A DNA stretch of 64,000 nucleotides from Pseudomonas fluorescens (GTDB taxonomy: Bacteria; Pseudomonadota; Gammaproteobacteria; Pseudomonadales; Pseudomonadaceae): the NCBI RefSeq assembly GCF_900215245.1, contig NZ_LT907842.1, forward strand, positions 2,232,001 through 2,296,000, in the 5' to 3' direction. Below are positions 41,061 to 50,015 of this stretch, piece after piece. The stretch's first letter is position 1. Every line of letters starts with the position of its first letter. The position numbers and the translations under genes were made by a program. The notes under the pieces are model-generated. The model was not told where the DNA came from. It made no database searches and saw only the letters and a program-made list of their open reading frames with translations.

Positions 41061-42392
41061 ATGAAGAAGGCAAAGCTAAGCCTCGCCTGGCAGATCCTCA
41101 TCGGTTTGGTATTGGGGATCGCAATCGGTGCAGTGCTCAACCATTTCAGTGCTGAAAAAGCCTGGTGGATCAGCAATGTGTTGCAGCCAGCGGGCGATAT
41201 CTTTATCCGTCTGATCAAGATGATCGTGATCCCGATTGTGATTTCCTCGTTGATCGTGGGCATCGCCGGTGTGGGGGACGCGAAGAAGCTCGGCCGAATC
41301 GGTGTCAAAACCATCCTTTACTTCGAAGTGGTCACCACCATCGCCATTGTGGTCGGCCTGCTGCTTGCCAACCTGTTCCACCCGGGCGCTGGCATCGACA
41401 TGAGTACCCTGGGTACCGTCGACATCTCCAAATACACCGCCACCGCCGCCGAAGTGCAGCATGAGCATGCGTTCATCGAGACGATCCTCAACCTGATCCC
41501 GTCGAACATTTTCGCGGCGGTCGCACGCGGCGATATGTTGCCGATCATCTTCTTCTCGGTGCTGTTCGGCCTGGGCTTGTCGAGCCTCAAGCCTGAGCTG
41601 CGCGAGCCGCTGGTGACCATGTTCCAGGGCGTGTCGGAGAGCATGTTCAAAGTCACCCACATGATCATGAAGTACGCCCCTATCGGTGTCTTTGCCCTGA
41701 TCGCGGTGACCGTTGCCAATTTCGGCTTCGCTTCCTTGCTGCCGCTGGCCAAGCTGGTGATCCTGGTTTACGTGGCCATCCTGTTCTTCGCCTTTGCGGT
41801 ACTGGGCCTGATCGCACGCCTGTTTGGCTTCTCGATCCTCAAGTTGATGCGTATCTTCAAGGACGAATTGGTACTGGCCTACTCGACCGCCAGCTCGGAA
41901 ACCGTGCTGCCTCGGGTGATCGAGAAAATGGAGGCGTACGGTGCGCCAAAGGCCATCTGCAGCTTCGTGGTGCCGACCGGCTACTCGTTTAACCTCGACG
42001 GTTCGACCCTGTACCAGAGCATCGCTGCAATCTTTATCGCCCAGCTGTATGGCATCGACCTGTCGATCGGCCAGCAACTGATGCTGGTGCTGACCCTGAT
42101 GGTCACCTCCAAAGGTATCGCCGGCGTGCCGGGCGTGTCCTTCGTGGTGCTGCTGGCCACATTGGGCAGCGTGGGCATCCCGCTGGAAGGCTTGGCGTTC
42201 ATCGCCGGTGTCGACCGTGTGATGGACATGGCACGTACCGCACTGAACGTGATCGGCAATGCCTTGGCCGTACTGGTCATCTCCCGTTGGGAAGGCATGT
42301 ACGACGACGCCAAGGGCGAGCGCTACTGGAATTCCCTGCCGCACTGGCGCAGCAAAGAAGCGCTGCCGGCCGGCGAGGCCAGCCGCGGCTGA
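41061..42392 (+). CDS. gltP: Glutamate/aspartate:proton symporter GltP (DAACS family)
   Basis: A 443-residue inner-membrane transporter with eight helices and two re-entrant loops. The DAACS signatures are intact: the serine-rich hairpin STASSETVLPRV, the NLDGSTLYQSI region with the substrate-site Asn-Leu-Asp, and GIAGVPGVSFVVL. It imports acidic amino acids with protons. GTAAGGGTAATG gives a modest ribosome binding site. Transcription ends at the hairpin at 42411-42435. Confidence 0.93.
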   Translation: MKKAKLSLAWQILIGLVLGIAIGAVLNHFSAEKAWWISNVLQPAGDIFIRLIKMIVIPIVISSLIVGIAGVGDAKKLGRIGVKTILYFEVVTTIAIVVGLLLANLFHPGAGIDMSTLGTVDISKYTATAAEVQHEHAFIETILNLIPSNIFAAVARGDMLPIIFFSVLFGLGLSSLKPELREPLVTMFQGVSESMFKVTHMIMKYAPIGVFALIAVTVANFGFASLLPLAKLVILVYVAILFFAFAVLGLIARLFGFSILKLMRIFKDELVLAYSTASSETVLPRVIEKMEAYGAPKAICSFVVPTGYSFNLDGSTLYQSIAAIFIAQLYGIDLSIGQQLMLVLTLMVTSKGIAGVPGVSFVVLLATLGSVGIPLEGLAFIAGVDRVMDMARTALNVIGNALAVLVISRWEGMYDDAKGERYWNSLPHWRSKEALPAGEASRG

Positions 42393-42410
42393 TGCGCGAG
42401 TGATGTGAAA

Positions 42411-42435
42411 CAAACCCCGGGAAATCCGGGGTTTG
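42411..42435 (+). terminator. Intrinsic terminator after gltP
   Basis: CAAACCCCGG (42411-42420) and CCGGGGTTTG (42426-42435) are perfectly complementary with a five-base loop, followed by a weak T-rich run. It stands 54 bases ahead of the next start. Confidence 0.8.
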
Positions 42436-42488
42436 TCGTTTCTGCCAGCCCCGTTATCATTCGCTCCATCTTTCGGGGGATTCAACTG

Positions 42489-43718
42489 ATGCTCAATGGC
42501 CTGTGGCTTGGCTTCTTTGTCGTGGCAATGGTGTCAGCACTGGTGCAGTGGCTGGTTGGCGGTAATGCCGGGATTTTTGCGGCGATGGTCGAAAGTATTT
42601 TCGCCATGGCCAAATTGTCAGTGGAAGTGATGGTGCTGCTGTTCGGCACCCTGACCTTATGGCTGGGCTTTTTACGCATCGCCGAAAAGGCCGGGATCGT
42701 CGATTGGCTGGCCAAGGCGCTCGGGCCGCTGTTTCGCCGGCTGATGCCGGAAGTGCCCGCCGGCCATCCCGCTATCGGCTTGATCACCCTCAACTTCGCC
42801 GCCAACGGTCTGGGCCTGGACAACGCCGCGACGCCTATCGGCCTGAAAGCCATGAAGGCGTTGCAGGAACTCAACCCCATCCCGAACGTTGCGAGCAACG
42901 CGCAGATTCTGTTCCTGGTGCTTAACGCCTCTTCGCTGACGCTGTTGCCGGTGACGATCTTCATGTACCGCGCCCAGCAAGGTGCCGCGGACCCGACGTT
43001 GGTGTTCCTGCCGATCCTGCTGGCGACCAGTGCCTCGACCCTGGTCGGCCTGCTCTCGGTGGCCGTGATGCAACGCTTGCGCCTGTGGGACCCGGTGGTG
43101 CTGGCCTACCTGATTCCCGGTGCACTGGTGTTGGGCGGTTTTATGGCGCTGCTGGCGACCCTGTCCGCCACGGCCCTGGCCGGCCTTTCTTCGATACTCG
43201 GTAACCTCACGCTGTTTGGGTTGATCATGCTGTTCCTGGTGATCGGCGCGCTGCGCAAGGTGAAGGTTTATGAGGCATTTGTCGAAGGTGCCAAAGAGGG
43301 CTTCGACGTTGCCAAGAACCTGCTGCCGTACCTGGTGGCGATGCTGTGTGCCGTGGGTGTGTTGCGCGCCTCCGGGGCGTTGGACTTCGGCCTGGAGGGC
43401 ATTCGCCATGTGGTGGCCTGGAGCGGCATGGACACGCGTTTTGTCGACGCGCTGCCGACGGCGATGGTCAAGCCGTTTTCCGGCAGTGCCGCACGCGCGC
43501 TGTTGATCGAGACCATGCAAACCAAGGGCGTAGACAGCTTCCCCGCGCTGGTGGCAGCGACCATTCAGGGCAGCACGGAAACCACCTTTTATGTGTTGGC
43601 GGTGTACTTCGGTTCGGTAGGAATACAGCGGGCGCGGCATGCGGTGGGGTGTGCGTTGCTGGCGGAGTTTGCCGGCGTCGTGGCGGCGATTGCGGTGTGC
43701 TACTGGTTCTTTGGTTAA
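42489..43718 (+). CDS. SpmA/SpmB-type nucleoside-recognition membrane protein
   Basis: A 409-residue protein with about ten helices made of two related nucleoside-recognition (Gate) domains, resembling a fusion of the spore maturation proteins SpmA and SpmB. Each half has the conserved core, for example NFAANGLGLDNAATPIGLKAM in the first half and GSAARALLIETMQTKG with QGSTETTFYVLAVYFG in the second. The function outside sporulation is unknown; transport of a small molecule is plausible. GGGGGA at 42475-42480 precedes ATG 42489. An upstream in-frame GTG would run through the gltP terminator and is rejected. Confidence 0.85.
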   Translation: MLNGLWLGFFVVAMVSALVQWLVGGNAGIFAAMVESIFAMAKLSVEVMVLLFGTLTLWLGFLRIAEKAGIVDWLAKALGPLFRRLMPEVPAGHPAIGLITLNFAANGLGLDNAATPIGLKAMKALQELNPIPNVASNAQILFLVLNASSLTLLPVTIFMYRAQQGAADPTLVFLPILLATSASTLVGLLSVAVMQRLRLWDPVVLAYLIPGALVLGGFMALLATLSATALAGLSSILGNLTLFGLIMLFLVIGALRKVKVYEAFVEGAKEGFDVAKNLLPYLVAMLCAVGVLRASGALDFGLEGIRHVVAWSGMDTRFVDALPTAMVKPFSGSAARALLIETMQTKGVDSFPALVAATIQGSTETTFYVLAVYFGSVGIQRARHAVGCALLAEFAGVVAAIAVCYWFFG

Positions 43719-43730
43719 GGCTTTAATAGC

Positions 43731-43804
43731 TATCGCGAGCAAGCCCGCTTCCAATTTTGAACGGTGAATACATTCAAAGTGTGGGAGCGGGCTTGCTCGC
43801 GAAG
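43731..43804. repeat. REPIN between the SpmA/B-like and lipoprotein genes
   Basis: TATCGCGAGCAAGCCCGCTT on the left and GTGGGAGCGGGCTTGCTCGC on the right are inverted REP copies, in the orientation opposite to most others in the window (head-out rather than tail-in). It separates two convergent genes. Confidence 0.8.
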
Positions 43805-43810
43805 AGGCCG

Positions 43811-44422
43811 TCAGCGTTTCGCAACAGCATTGCCCTGCTGCACCACCCAATCCACCACCTGCTTATTCAGCTGATCCCCGGCCTGCCCAAACGCGGCGAC
43901 CACCGCCGGCACCTTGGTATCGCCCGCAGCCTGCCTCACCTCAAACCGACGGCTGGCAATAATCCGCTGATCACTTGCGCGCACCAACCGTGCGTCAAGT
44001 CGAATCACCACGTCCACCTGATTGCCCCGGTATTCACTCTGGAAAGCCTGCAACTGGCCGCCCAGCTCATAGTCGGCCTGCAAGTTGGTCTCGTCGGTGC
44101 TCAGTAGCGTTACCCGCCCATCGCGCTGGAAACCGTCCATGAACCGATTGCGCAGCAGCACCGGGCTCGGGTCGCTCCAGCGTGAGTTCGCGTAGCTGCT
44201 GATCAGGTCGCCGTTGGGCACCACGGCAATGCGCGGGCTGTCGAGAAACTCGCTGCTCTGGGGCTTAGACACACGCAGTGACCAACTGACCGGCGTGCCT
44301 TGGGTGCTGGTGTGTGCTGAAGCCAGGCGGTAGACATCCGACGGGTCCGGCTTGGGCAAGATCGAGCACGCGCTGATCAGGGCCAGGGCCAGAGGGGCGA
44401 TCATTTGGTAAGCACGCTTCAT
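43811..44422 (-). CDS. ABC-type transport auxiliary lipoprotein (PqiC-like) of an MCE system
   Basis: A 203-residue lipoprotein with lipobox ISAC (Cys about residue 19) and the ABC_trans_aux fold: YRLAS near the N-terminus, SPRIAVVPNGDLISSYANSRWSD, and VLLRNRFMDGF. It would sit on the inner face of the outer membrane and receive or deliver lipid for the MCE protein encoded just upstream. Its start overlaps the MCE stop (ATGA). Last gene of the four-gene MCE operon. Confidence 0.88.
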   Translation of the reverse strand: MKRAYQMIAPLALALISACSILPKPDPSDVYRLASAHTSTQGTPVSWSLRVSKPQSSEFLDSPRIAVVPNGDLISSYANSRWSDPSPVLLRNRFMDGFQRDGRVTLLSTDETNLQADYELGGQLQAFQSEYRGNQVDVVIRLDARLVRASDQRIIASRRFEVRQAAGDTKVPAVVAAFGQAGDQLNKQVVDWVVQQGNAVAKR

Positions 44423-45357
44423 GGCGTGAACTCCTTGTTCTTGTCGCTGCCCAGAAGGTAACCACTGGGGTTGGCTTCGAGGCGGCGGGAGATGGCGCGC
44501 AGCGAACCCAAGGTTTCGCGCAGTTCGCGCACGGCGGGTGCCAATTCGTTGAGGCCCTGCATGCCGCTGTTCACCGAGTCCTTGTTGTTGGTCAGCAAGG
44601 TGTTGATGGTCGCGGTGCTTTGCTCCAGGGATTTCATTGCCTGTTCGGCGCTGCCGAAGGCCTGTTTGCCTTGCTCGTTGAGCAGGCCGTTGGCATTGCG
44701 CATCAGCACAGTGGTTTGCTCCAGTGCCGCAGTCGCCTGTTTGCTGACTTGCATCAGTTGCTGCATGACCACCTTGATATCGCCGCGCTGTTCGGCAATG
44801 GCGCCGGTGGTCTGCTGCAGGTTGTCCAGCGTATTGCTCAGGCGCTCGACGTTCTCCCGGGAGAACATGTGGTTGGCGTTGTGCAGCAGCAGGTTGATGC
44901 TGGTCATCAGGTCGTTGCTGTTATTGAGCAGGCGTGCGATCGGCGATGGCGACGCGATGATTTCCGGCAGGTTGCCGTCCTTGCCCTTGAGTTCAGGACT
45001 TTGCGGGGTACCGCCGCTGAGCTGGATGATCGAGGTGCCGGTAATACCGGTCAGTGCCAGTTTGGCCTGGGTGTCTTCCTTGATCGGCGTTTGCCCGGCC
45101 AGGCGGATACGTGCGAGCACACGGCGCGGGTCTTTCGGGTCCAGGCGCAGGCTGGTGACATCGCCTACCTTGATCCCGCTGTATTGCACCGAGCTGCCCT
45201 GGGACAGGCCGCTGACCGCCTCGTTGAACACCACCTCGTATTCCTGGAAGGCGCTGTCCACGCTGGACTTGGCCAGCCACAGGCCGAACAGCATGGCGCC
45301 AACCACTACGATCACGCTGAACAGACCGATCATCACATGATGGGCTCGGGTTTCCAT
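44419..45357 (-). CDS. MCE (MlaD-like) family lipid-transport protein
   Basis: A 312-residue protein with one N-terminal inner-membrane helix, a single MCE domain (about residues 38-118, GLSQGSSVQYSGIKVGDV) and a long helical periplasmic tail with many glutamines that could form a tube or coiled coil (about 150-290). MCE rings bind lipids and pass them between membranes. It lies between the ATPase and lipoprotein genes. It is longer than MlaD because of the helical tail, so it is of the single-MCE-plus-helix type rather than canonical MlaD. Confidence 0.9.
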   Translation of the reverse strand: METRAHHVMIGLFSVIVVVGAMLFGLWLAKSSVDSAFQEYEVVFNEAVSGLSQGSSVQYSGIKVGDVTSLRLDPKDPRRVLARIRLAGQTPIKEDTQAKLALTGITGTSIIQLSGGTPQSPELKGKDGNLPEIIASPSPIARLLNNSNDLMTSINLLLHNANHMFSRENVERLSNTLDNLQQTTGAIAEQRGDIKVVMQQLMQVSKQATAALEQTTVLMRNANGLLNEQGKQAFGSAEQAMKSLEQSTATINTLLTNNKDSVNSGMQGLNELAPAVRELRETLGSLRAISRRLEANPSGYLLGSDKNKEFTP

Positions 45358-45358
45358 G

Positions 45359-46162
45359 TCATACCTCGTTGAACGATTGAGCGGCAGTCAATGCCGCGCG
45401 GCCTCGGGGGCCGTGGAAATACTCGTGAATCCACGCGTCGTCCGTTTCCGAGACAACATCGATGGCGCCGGCCACCAGCACTTTCTTCTGCGCCAGCACG
45501 GCGACGCGGTCGGTGATGGTGTACAGCGTGTCGAGGTCGTGGGTGACCAGGAACACGCTCAGGCCCAGCGCATCACGCAGGGTCAGGATCAGTTGGTCGA
45601 ACTGCGCCGCGCCAATCGGATCGAGGCCGGCGGTGGGTTCATCGAGGAACAGGATGTCCGGGTCCAACGCCAAGGCGCGTGCCAATGCCGCGCGCTTGAT
45701 CATGCCGCCGGAGAGTGACGCCGGGTACTTGTCGGCAGCCGAAAGAGGCAGCCCGGCCAACGCCAGTTTGACCGCGGCCAGGTGCTCGGCGTCGGCACGG
45801 CTGAGGCCCGCGTGCTCAATCAATGGCAGGGCGACGTTTTCGGTCACAGTCAGTGAAGAAAACAGCGCGCCCTTCTGAAACAGCACGCCAAAGCGCCGTT
45901 CCACCAGCGAGCGTTCATGTTCCGGCAGGCTCGGCAGGTTCTTGCCGAACACCCGCACGTCGCCTTCGCTGGGGCGGCGCAAGCCGACGATGCTGCGCAA
46001 CAGCACGGACTTGCCGCTGCCGGAGCCGCCGACCACTGCGAGGATCTCGCCTTTATACAAATCCAGATCGAGGTTCTCGTGCACGCTCTGGCTGCCAAAG
46101 CGGTTGCACAGGCCGCGCACTTCGATCACCGCCTCGGAGGGCGCACGGCGTAGACGACTCAC
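45359..46162 (-). CDS. ABC transporter ATP-binding protein of an MCE system (MlaF-like)
   Basis: A 267-residue ATPase: Walker A GGSGSGKSV (about residues 41-49), signature SLSGGMIKRAALARAL and Walker B ILFLDEPTAGLDP. The GTG start at 46162 forms a GTGA overlap with the permease stop and gives a normal family N-terminus (SEAVIEVRGL); the frame continues upstream only as a shadow within the permease gene. It energises lipid movement by the MCE complex. Confidence 0.9.
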   Translation of the reverse strand: MSRLRRAPSEAVIEVRGLCNRFGSQSVHENLDLDLYKGEILAVVGGSGSGKSVLLRSIVGLRRPSEGDVRVFGKNLPSLPEHERSLVERRFGVLFQKGALFSSLTVTENVALPLIEHAGLSRADAEHLAAVKLALAGLPLSAADKYPASLSGGMIKRAALARALALDPDILFLDEPTAGLDPIGAAQFDQLILTLRDALGLSVFLVTHDLDTLYTITDRVAVLAQKKVLVAGAIDVVSETDDAWIHEYFHGPRGRAALTAAQSFNEV

Positions 46163-47307
46163 CAGCCCATCTCCATGAAGAACAGCGCGGCGACCGCATC
46201 CAGCACAATGACCACAAAGATCGATTGCACCACGCTGGAGGTGGTGTGGGCGCCGACCGACTCGGCACTGCCGCTGACTTTGAAGCCTTCGAGGCAGCCG
46301 ATCGCCGCGATCAGGAAGGCGAAGAAGGGGGCTTTCACCATGCCGACCAGGAAATGCTGTACGCCGATGTCCGATTGCAACAGCGAGAGAAACATTGCCG
46401 GCGAAATATCCAGCGTGACGGCGCACACCACGCCGCCGCCGATAATCCCCGAGAGCATTGCCAGGAAGGTCAGCATCGGCAGCGACACCAGCAGCGCCAT
46501 TACGCGCGGCAGAACCAGCAACTCCATCGGGTCCAGGCCCAGGGTACGGATGGCGTCGATTTCTTCGTTGGCTTTCATTGAGCCGATTTGCGCTGTAAAG
46601 GCGCTGGCGGTGCGCCCGGCGATCAGGATGGCGGTGAGCAATACACCAAATTCACGCAGGAAAGAGAACGCCACCAAGTCCACGGTGAAAATGGTCGCGC
46701 CGAAACTCTTGAGCACCGTGGCGCCGAGAAACGCGACGACCGCGCCAACCAGAAACGTCAGCAGTGCCACGATGGGCGCGGCGTCGAGGCCGGTTTGTTC
46801 GATATGCGCGACCATGGGCGTGATACGCCAGCGCTTGGGGCGGAAAATGCTGCGGGCGAAGGTTTCGAGGATCACCCCGATAAAGCCCAGCAGCTGATTA
46901 CTGTCCTGCCAGACGGTGTCCACCGCACGGCCGATGCGTGTCAGCACCTGGATGCCGGCGGTTTCCTCGGGGGCCTTGTCCGGCACACAAAAGTCATTCA
47001 GGGAGCGGTAGACGGTCTTGAGCAACGCGCGGTCGGGGGCGGACAGGCTGCAGTCGGTTTGCTCGGCAGATTGCTCGATGCGGTCGGGGCCCAGCAACTC
47101 GACCAACAGCGACGCGCCGGCAGTGTCCAGGGCGCCGAGGCCATTGAGGTCAATGCGGGCACCGGCGTCGTATTGGCCATCGAGTTTGTCCGACAGCTTC
47201 TTCAGGTTTGCATAGTGGGCAAGCGTCCAGTCCCCTGTAATCCTGAGTAACGGGGGAACGGTAGACGAATCGAGGTGGGCTGCGCCGGCCGTCGTACGAG
47301 TGGTCAT
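46159..47307 (-). CDS. MlaE-family permease with N-terminal STAS-like domain
   Basis: A 382-residue protein. Residues 1 to about 125 form a soluble STAS-like domain (LDLNGLGALDTAGASLLVELLG-type pattern), and the rest is the MlaE permease with five or six helices and the motif GRTASAFTAQIGSMKANEEIDAI. In canonical Mla systems the STAS protein MlaB is separate, so this is a natural fusion. First gene of permease-ATPase-MCE-lipoprotein. ATG 47307 has GGAGC just upstream and is preferred over GTG 47334. Confidence 0.9.
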   Translation of the reverse strand: MTTRTTAGAAHLDSSTVPPLLRITGDWTLAHYANLKKLSDKLDGQYDAGARIDLNGLGALDTAGASLLVELLGPDRIEQSAEQTDCSLSAPDRALLKTVYRSLNDFCVPDKAPEETAGIQVLTRIGRAVDTVWQDSNQLLGFIGVILETFARSIFRPKRWRITPMVAHIEQTGLDAAPIVALLTFLVGAVVAFLGATVLKSFGATIFTVDLVAFSFLREFGVLLTAILIAGRTASAFTAQIGSMKANEEIDAIRTLGLDPMELLVLPRVMALLVSLPMLTFLAMLSGIIGGGVVCAVTLDISPAMFLSLLQSDIGVQHFLVGMVKAPFFAFLIAAIGCLEGFKVSGSAESVGAHTTSSVVQSIFVVIVLDAVAALFFMEMGW

Positions 47308-47361
47308 AAGCTCCGAGCTTGTTTGGCTATCCACAATCCCTACGTAATAGCACGATCCGGC

Positions 47362-48393
47362 CTACTTTGGCGTGTCCGTTTGTGCTGTGTCAGTGACTTT
47401 GAAGCGCAGTACGCCGATGACCTGCCCGTCTTCCGTCAGCACCCGCACCTGCCAGCGCCCAACCGCATCGGCCGGGAAATTCTGTTTGTGGGTCCAGGCG
47501 CGGTAGCCTTCCTTGCGCCCACCGTGGATATCCAGGGCGATGCGGTCGACCTCTTGGCCGTTGAATTTCCACACATGGTAAATCCGCTCATCCAGCCCGC
47601 GCGGGGCGTTGATCGCGGTATAGGCGTACAGCCCGCCACTGCGCAGTTGGGCGGCGCTGACTTCCTTGAGGTCGTCGCCTGGCGTGCGGTCTTGCAACTG
47701 GGTGCTGATCGCGACTTCGGTCATCCACAACGTGGCCGGCGGTACCCAGCTGCGCAGGAACCAACCGGCGCAACCAATGGCGGCGGTGACTCCCAGCAGC
47801 ATCGCCCAGCCTTTGATACTGCGCAGCGGCAGGCTTGTGGCCAGGCTCGGGATCGACAATGCCATGGCGACGCCCAGCGCGAGCTTGTAACTTTCGGCGG
47901 TGGTCAGGTGCAGGATAATCGGCAGCGCGGTGAGCAGCGCTGCGAACAGGGTCAGGGTGTGCAGCGCCAGGAACAATGAGCGCTTGGGAGCCAGCCATTT
48001 GTAGTACAGCGGGTCGGTAATCGACACAAGCGCCGCCGCACCGAGCAGGCCAGTGAAAATCGATTGGCCACTGTTCCAGGTGGTTGTGATGAAAAAGAAC
48101 GGTAATACAAAAAACAGACTTTCCTGGTGGATCATCTGGGTGGCATAGCGCAGCAGCGGTTCCGGGATTTCCCGCTTGAAGACTTTGGCGAACAGCTGGG
48201 TAAAGCTGTTTTCCAGCATCAGCCACAGCCAGCTCACCAGCATAATCACGGCGATCCAGCTGGCCATGCCTTGCTGGCGATCCACCAGAATGAAGCTGGA
48301 CACACCCGAGATAAAACCGCCGAGTGCGATCACCCCTGGGTAGCGCTTGATCAGTACGAGGATGCGCTGGATGAGGGGCGGCAGGTTTGGCAT
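47362..48393 (-). CDS. Multi-pass membrane protein, DUF5924/DUF2914-like
   Basis: A 343-residue protein with seven or eight helices in residues 1-235 and a soluble C-terminal domain (about 240-335) with WKFNGQEVDRIALDIHGGRKEGYRAWTHKQNFP-like DUF2914 features (key residues Val-Trp-Lys, Gly-Arg-Trp). The domain ends with GRWQVRVLTEDGQVIGVLRF. Members occur in several proteobacteria, but I know of no function. It is 54 bases upstream of the MCE operon in the same direction, so co-transcription is possible. A dehydration-like or lipid-related role would be speculation. Confidence 0.75.
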   Translation of the reverse strand: MPNLPPLIQRILVLIKRYPGVIALGGFISGVSSFILVDRQQGMASWIAVIMLVSWLWLMLENSFTQLFAKVFKREIPEPLLRYATQMIHQESLFFVLPFFFITTTWNSGQSIFTGLLGAAALVSITDPLYYKWLAPKRSLFLALHTLTLFAALLTALPIILHLTTAESYKLALGVAMALSIPSLATSLPLRSIKGWAMLLGVTAAIGCAGWFLRSWVPPATLWMTEVAISTQLQDRTPGDDLKEVSAAQLRSGGLYAYTAINAPRGLDERIYHVWKFNGQEVDRIALDIHGGRKEGYRAWTHKQNFPADAVGRWQVRVLTEDGQVIGVLRFKVTDTAQTDTPK

Positions 48394-48463
48394 GGGCAGT
48401 TCACAGTGTATGTAGGAAAAAACCCCGACAGAATAACGTCTTAGTCCTGGGCTCGGTGCTTCA

Positions 48464-49846
48464 TTACGCGATCCGTTTGCGATAAAGACGAACGCCGATC
48501 AACCCGCTGGCAATCAGCCCAAGCGCACCGACGCCGATCCAGGCCAGGGTGTCATAGCTGAGCAGCGGTTTTTCCACGCGCCAATAGCCCGGTTGGTCGA
48601 ACACCTGGCGCATGGCCTGGTTGGTCTGTGCCAGGGTCACGGCCTTGATCCGCTTCGCCGGGTCACTGAAATGGCCGTCGTTGTAGTCGCCGGAGGCACT
48701 CCAGTAATAGTCGGCCAGGGCGCTGTTGCCTTGCACTGCCCAGGCTTGGCGGGCGATGGCAGCTTGCTGCAGGCGGGCGAATGTCGCCGGGTCGAGGCCG
48801 TCTTTAAGCAGGTGCGCCTTGAGGTTTTGCAGCACCTGTTCGGCTTCAGGCAGCTTGTCTCGCTCAAGGTCGGCATTCAGGCTCAGGAAACCAACGCCGC
48901 CGAGCACTTCACGCTCGCTCCATGGGCCGTAGGACAAACCGTGCTTGAGGCGCAGTTGACGGTAGAGCGCCCAGTCCAGGTAGTCCTTGAGCAAGTCGTA
49001 GGTTTCATCATGTTGGTCGTCGAGTACCGGTTCCGGGAACAGCCAGTGCAGCTTGGCGCTGTCACCGACCCAGCCGTGGACGAGATCACGGTAGCTGGCG
49101 GCGGCATGTTGGATTTCCGGTAGCGGCAAATGCTCGCTCGGCTCGACCGGGTCGAGTTGGCCATAGGTGCGCTCCAGGTAGGCCGGCAGCAGTTTGTCGA
49201 GGTCGCCGACGATAATCAGGGTCATGTTGTTGGGCGCGTACCAATGCTTGCGCAGGGACTCCAATTGATCGCGGGTCAGGTGGTCGACTTGCGCACGTTC
49301 GGCGCATTTGAGCCCCAGTTCGACGGCCAGTTGGTTGCTGGCGGTGTGGCCAAGGTCCTGGCGGTCGAGCAGGCGTTGCAGGTGTGAGTAGTGGCCGCCA
49401 TCTTCGCGTTCGACCACCTGCTTGGCTGCGTTGATGTTGGCATCGGTCAGTTCAGTGCGGGTGACGATTGCCAGCAGCAAGTCGAGTACCTTGCGTTGGT
49501 TCTGCGCGGGCGCTTCGATCACAAAGGTCGTGTCGGCGTTGCTGGTGTAGGCGTTCCACTCACCGCCGAGGGCTTGCATGCGGTCTTCCAGGTCGCCTTC
49601 ACCGCCGCCGTCGATGCCGCTGAACAACAGGTGTTCGAGCAGGTGCGGCAACTCCTTTTCTTCACAACGGAAGTCATCCAGGCCTACGCCTACGACCAGG
49701 CGGATAGCCACGTGCCCGCGCTCGGTGCCCGGTTTGAGCAGTAATTGCAGGCCGTTGGGCAGGGTGTAACCCTCGACTTGCAGACGATCAAAGGCAAAGG
49801 CGTGTGCAGAGCCCCACAGCAGGCAGGCGAATAACAGGCGACGCAT
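48464..49846 (-). CDS. M16-family zinc peptidase with C-terminal membrane anchor
   Basis: A 460-residue exported peptidase with a signal peptide (cleavage near AFA). The inverted zinc motif HLLEH and the downstream glutamate in NAAKQVVEREDGG are intact, so it should be active. The second M16 half (about residues 190-400) is the inactive partner domain. Unusually the C-terminus is a membrane helix with a basic end (GVGALGLIASGLIGVRLYRKR), placing the enzyme on the outer face of the inner membrane. Substrate unknown. The start MRRLLFACLLWG at 49846 begins the signal peptide. Confidence 0.85.
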   Translation of the reverse strand: MRRLLFACLLWGSAHAFAFDRLQVEGYTLPNGLQLLLKPGTERGHVAIRLVVGVGLDDFRCEEKELPHLLEHLLFSGIDGGGEGDLEDRMQALGGEWNAYTSNADTTFVIEAPAQNQRKVLDLLLAIVTRTELTDANINAAKQVVEREDGGHYSHLQRLLDRQDLGHTASNQLAVELGLKCAERAQVDHLTRDQLESLRKHWYAPNNMTLIIVGDLDKLLPAYLERTYGQLDPVEPSEHLPLPEIQHAAASYRDLVHGWVGDSAKLHWLFPEPVLDDQHDETYDLLKDYLDWALYRQLRLKHGLSYGPWSEREVLGGVGFLSLNADLERDKLPEAEQVLQNLKAHLLKDGLDPATFARLQQAAIARQAWAVQGNSALADYYWSASGDYNDGHFSDPAKRIKAVTLAQTNQAMRQVFDQPGYWRVEKPLLSYDTLAWIGVGALGLIASGLIGVRLYRKRIA

Positions 49847-49868
49847 AACAAGCTTCCTGGCGAATGAC

Positions 49869-49963
49869 TGTGGGAGCGGGCTTGCTCGTGAAGGCGGTGG
49901 TTCAGTCGGCTGAATCGTAGACTGACACACGGCTTTTTTCGCGAGTAAGCCCGCTCCCACATT
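49869..49963. repeat. REPIN between the Na/Pi-cotransporter and M16 genes
   Basis: CTGTGGGAGCGGGCTTGCTC and the inverted GCGAGTAAGCCCGCTCCCAC flank about 50 bases with several mismatches in the central part. It lies in the upstream region of the M16 gene rather than after it, so it may be transcribed with the preceding Na/Pi gene. Confidence 0.82.
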
Positions 49964-50015
49964 GCCGGTTTGGTTTTAAGTCCATTTTTTACTGACTGTG
50001 CAGTCGCCCGTACGT

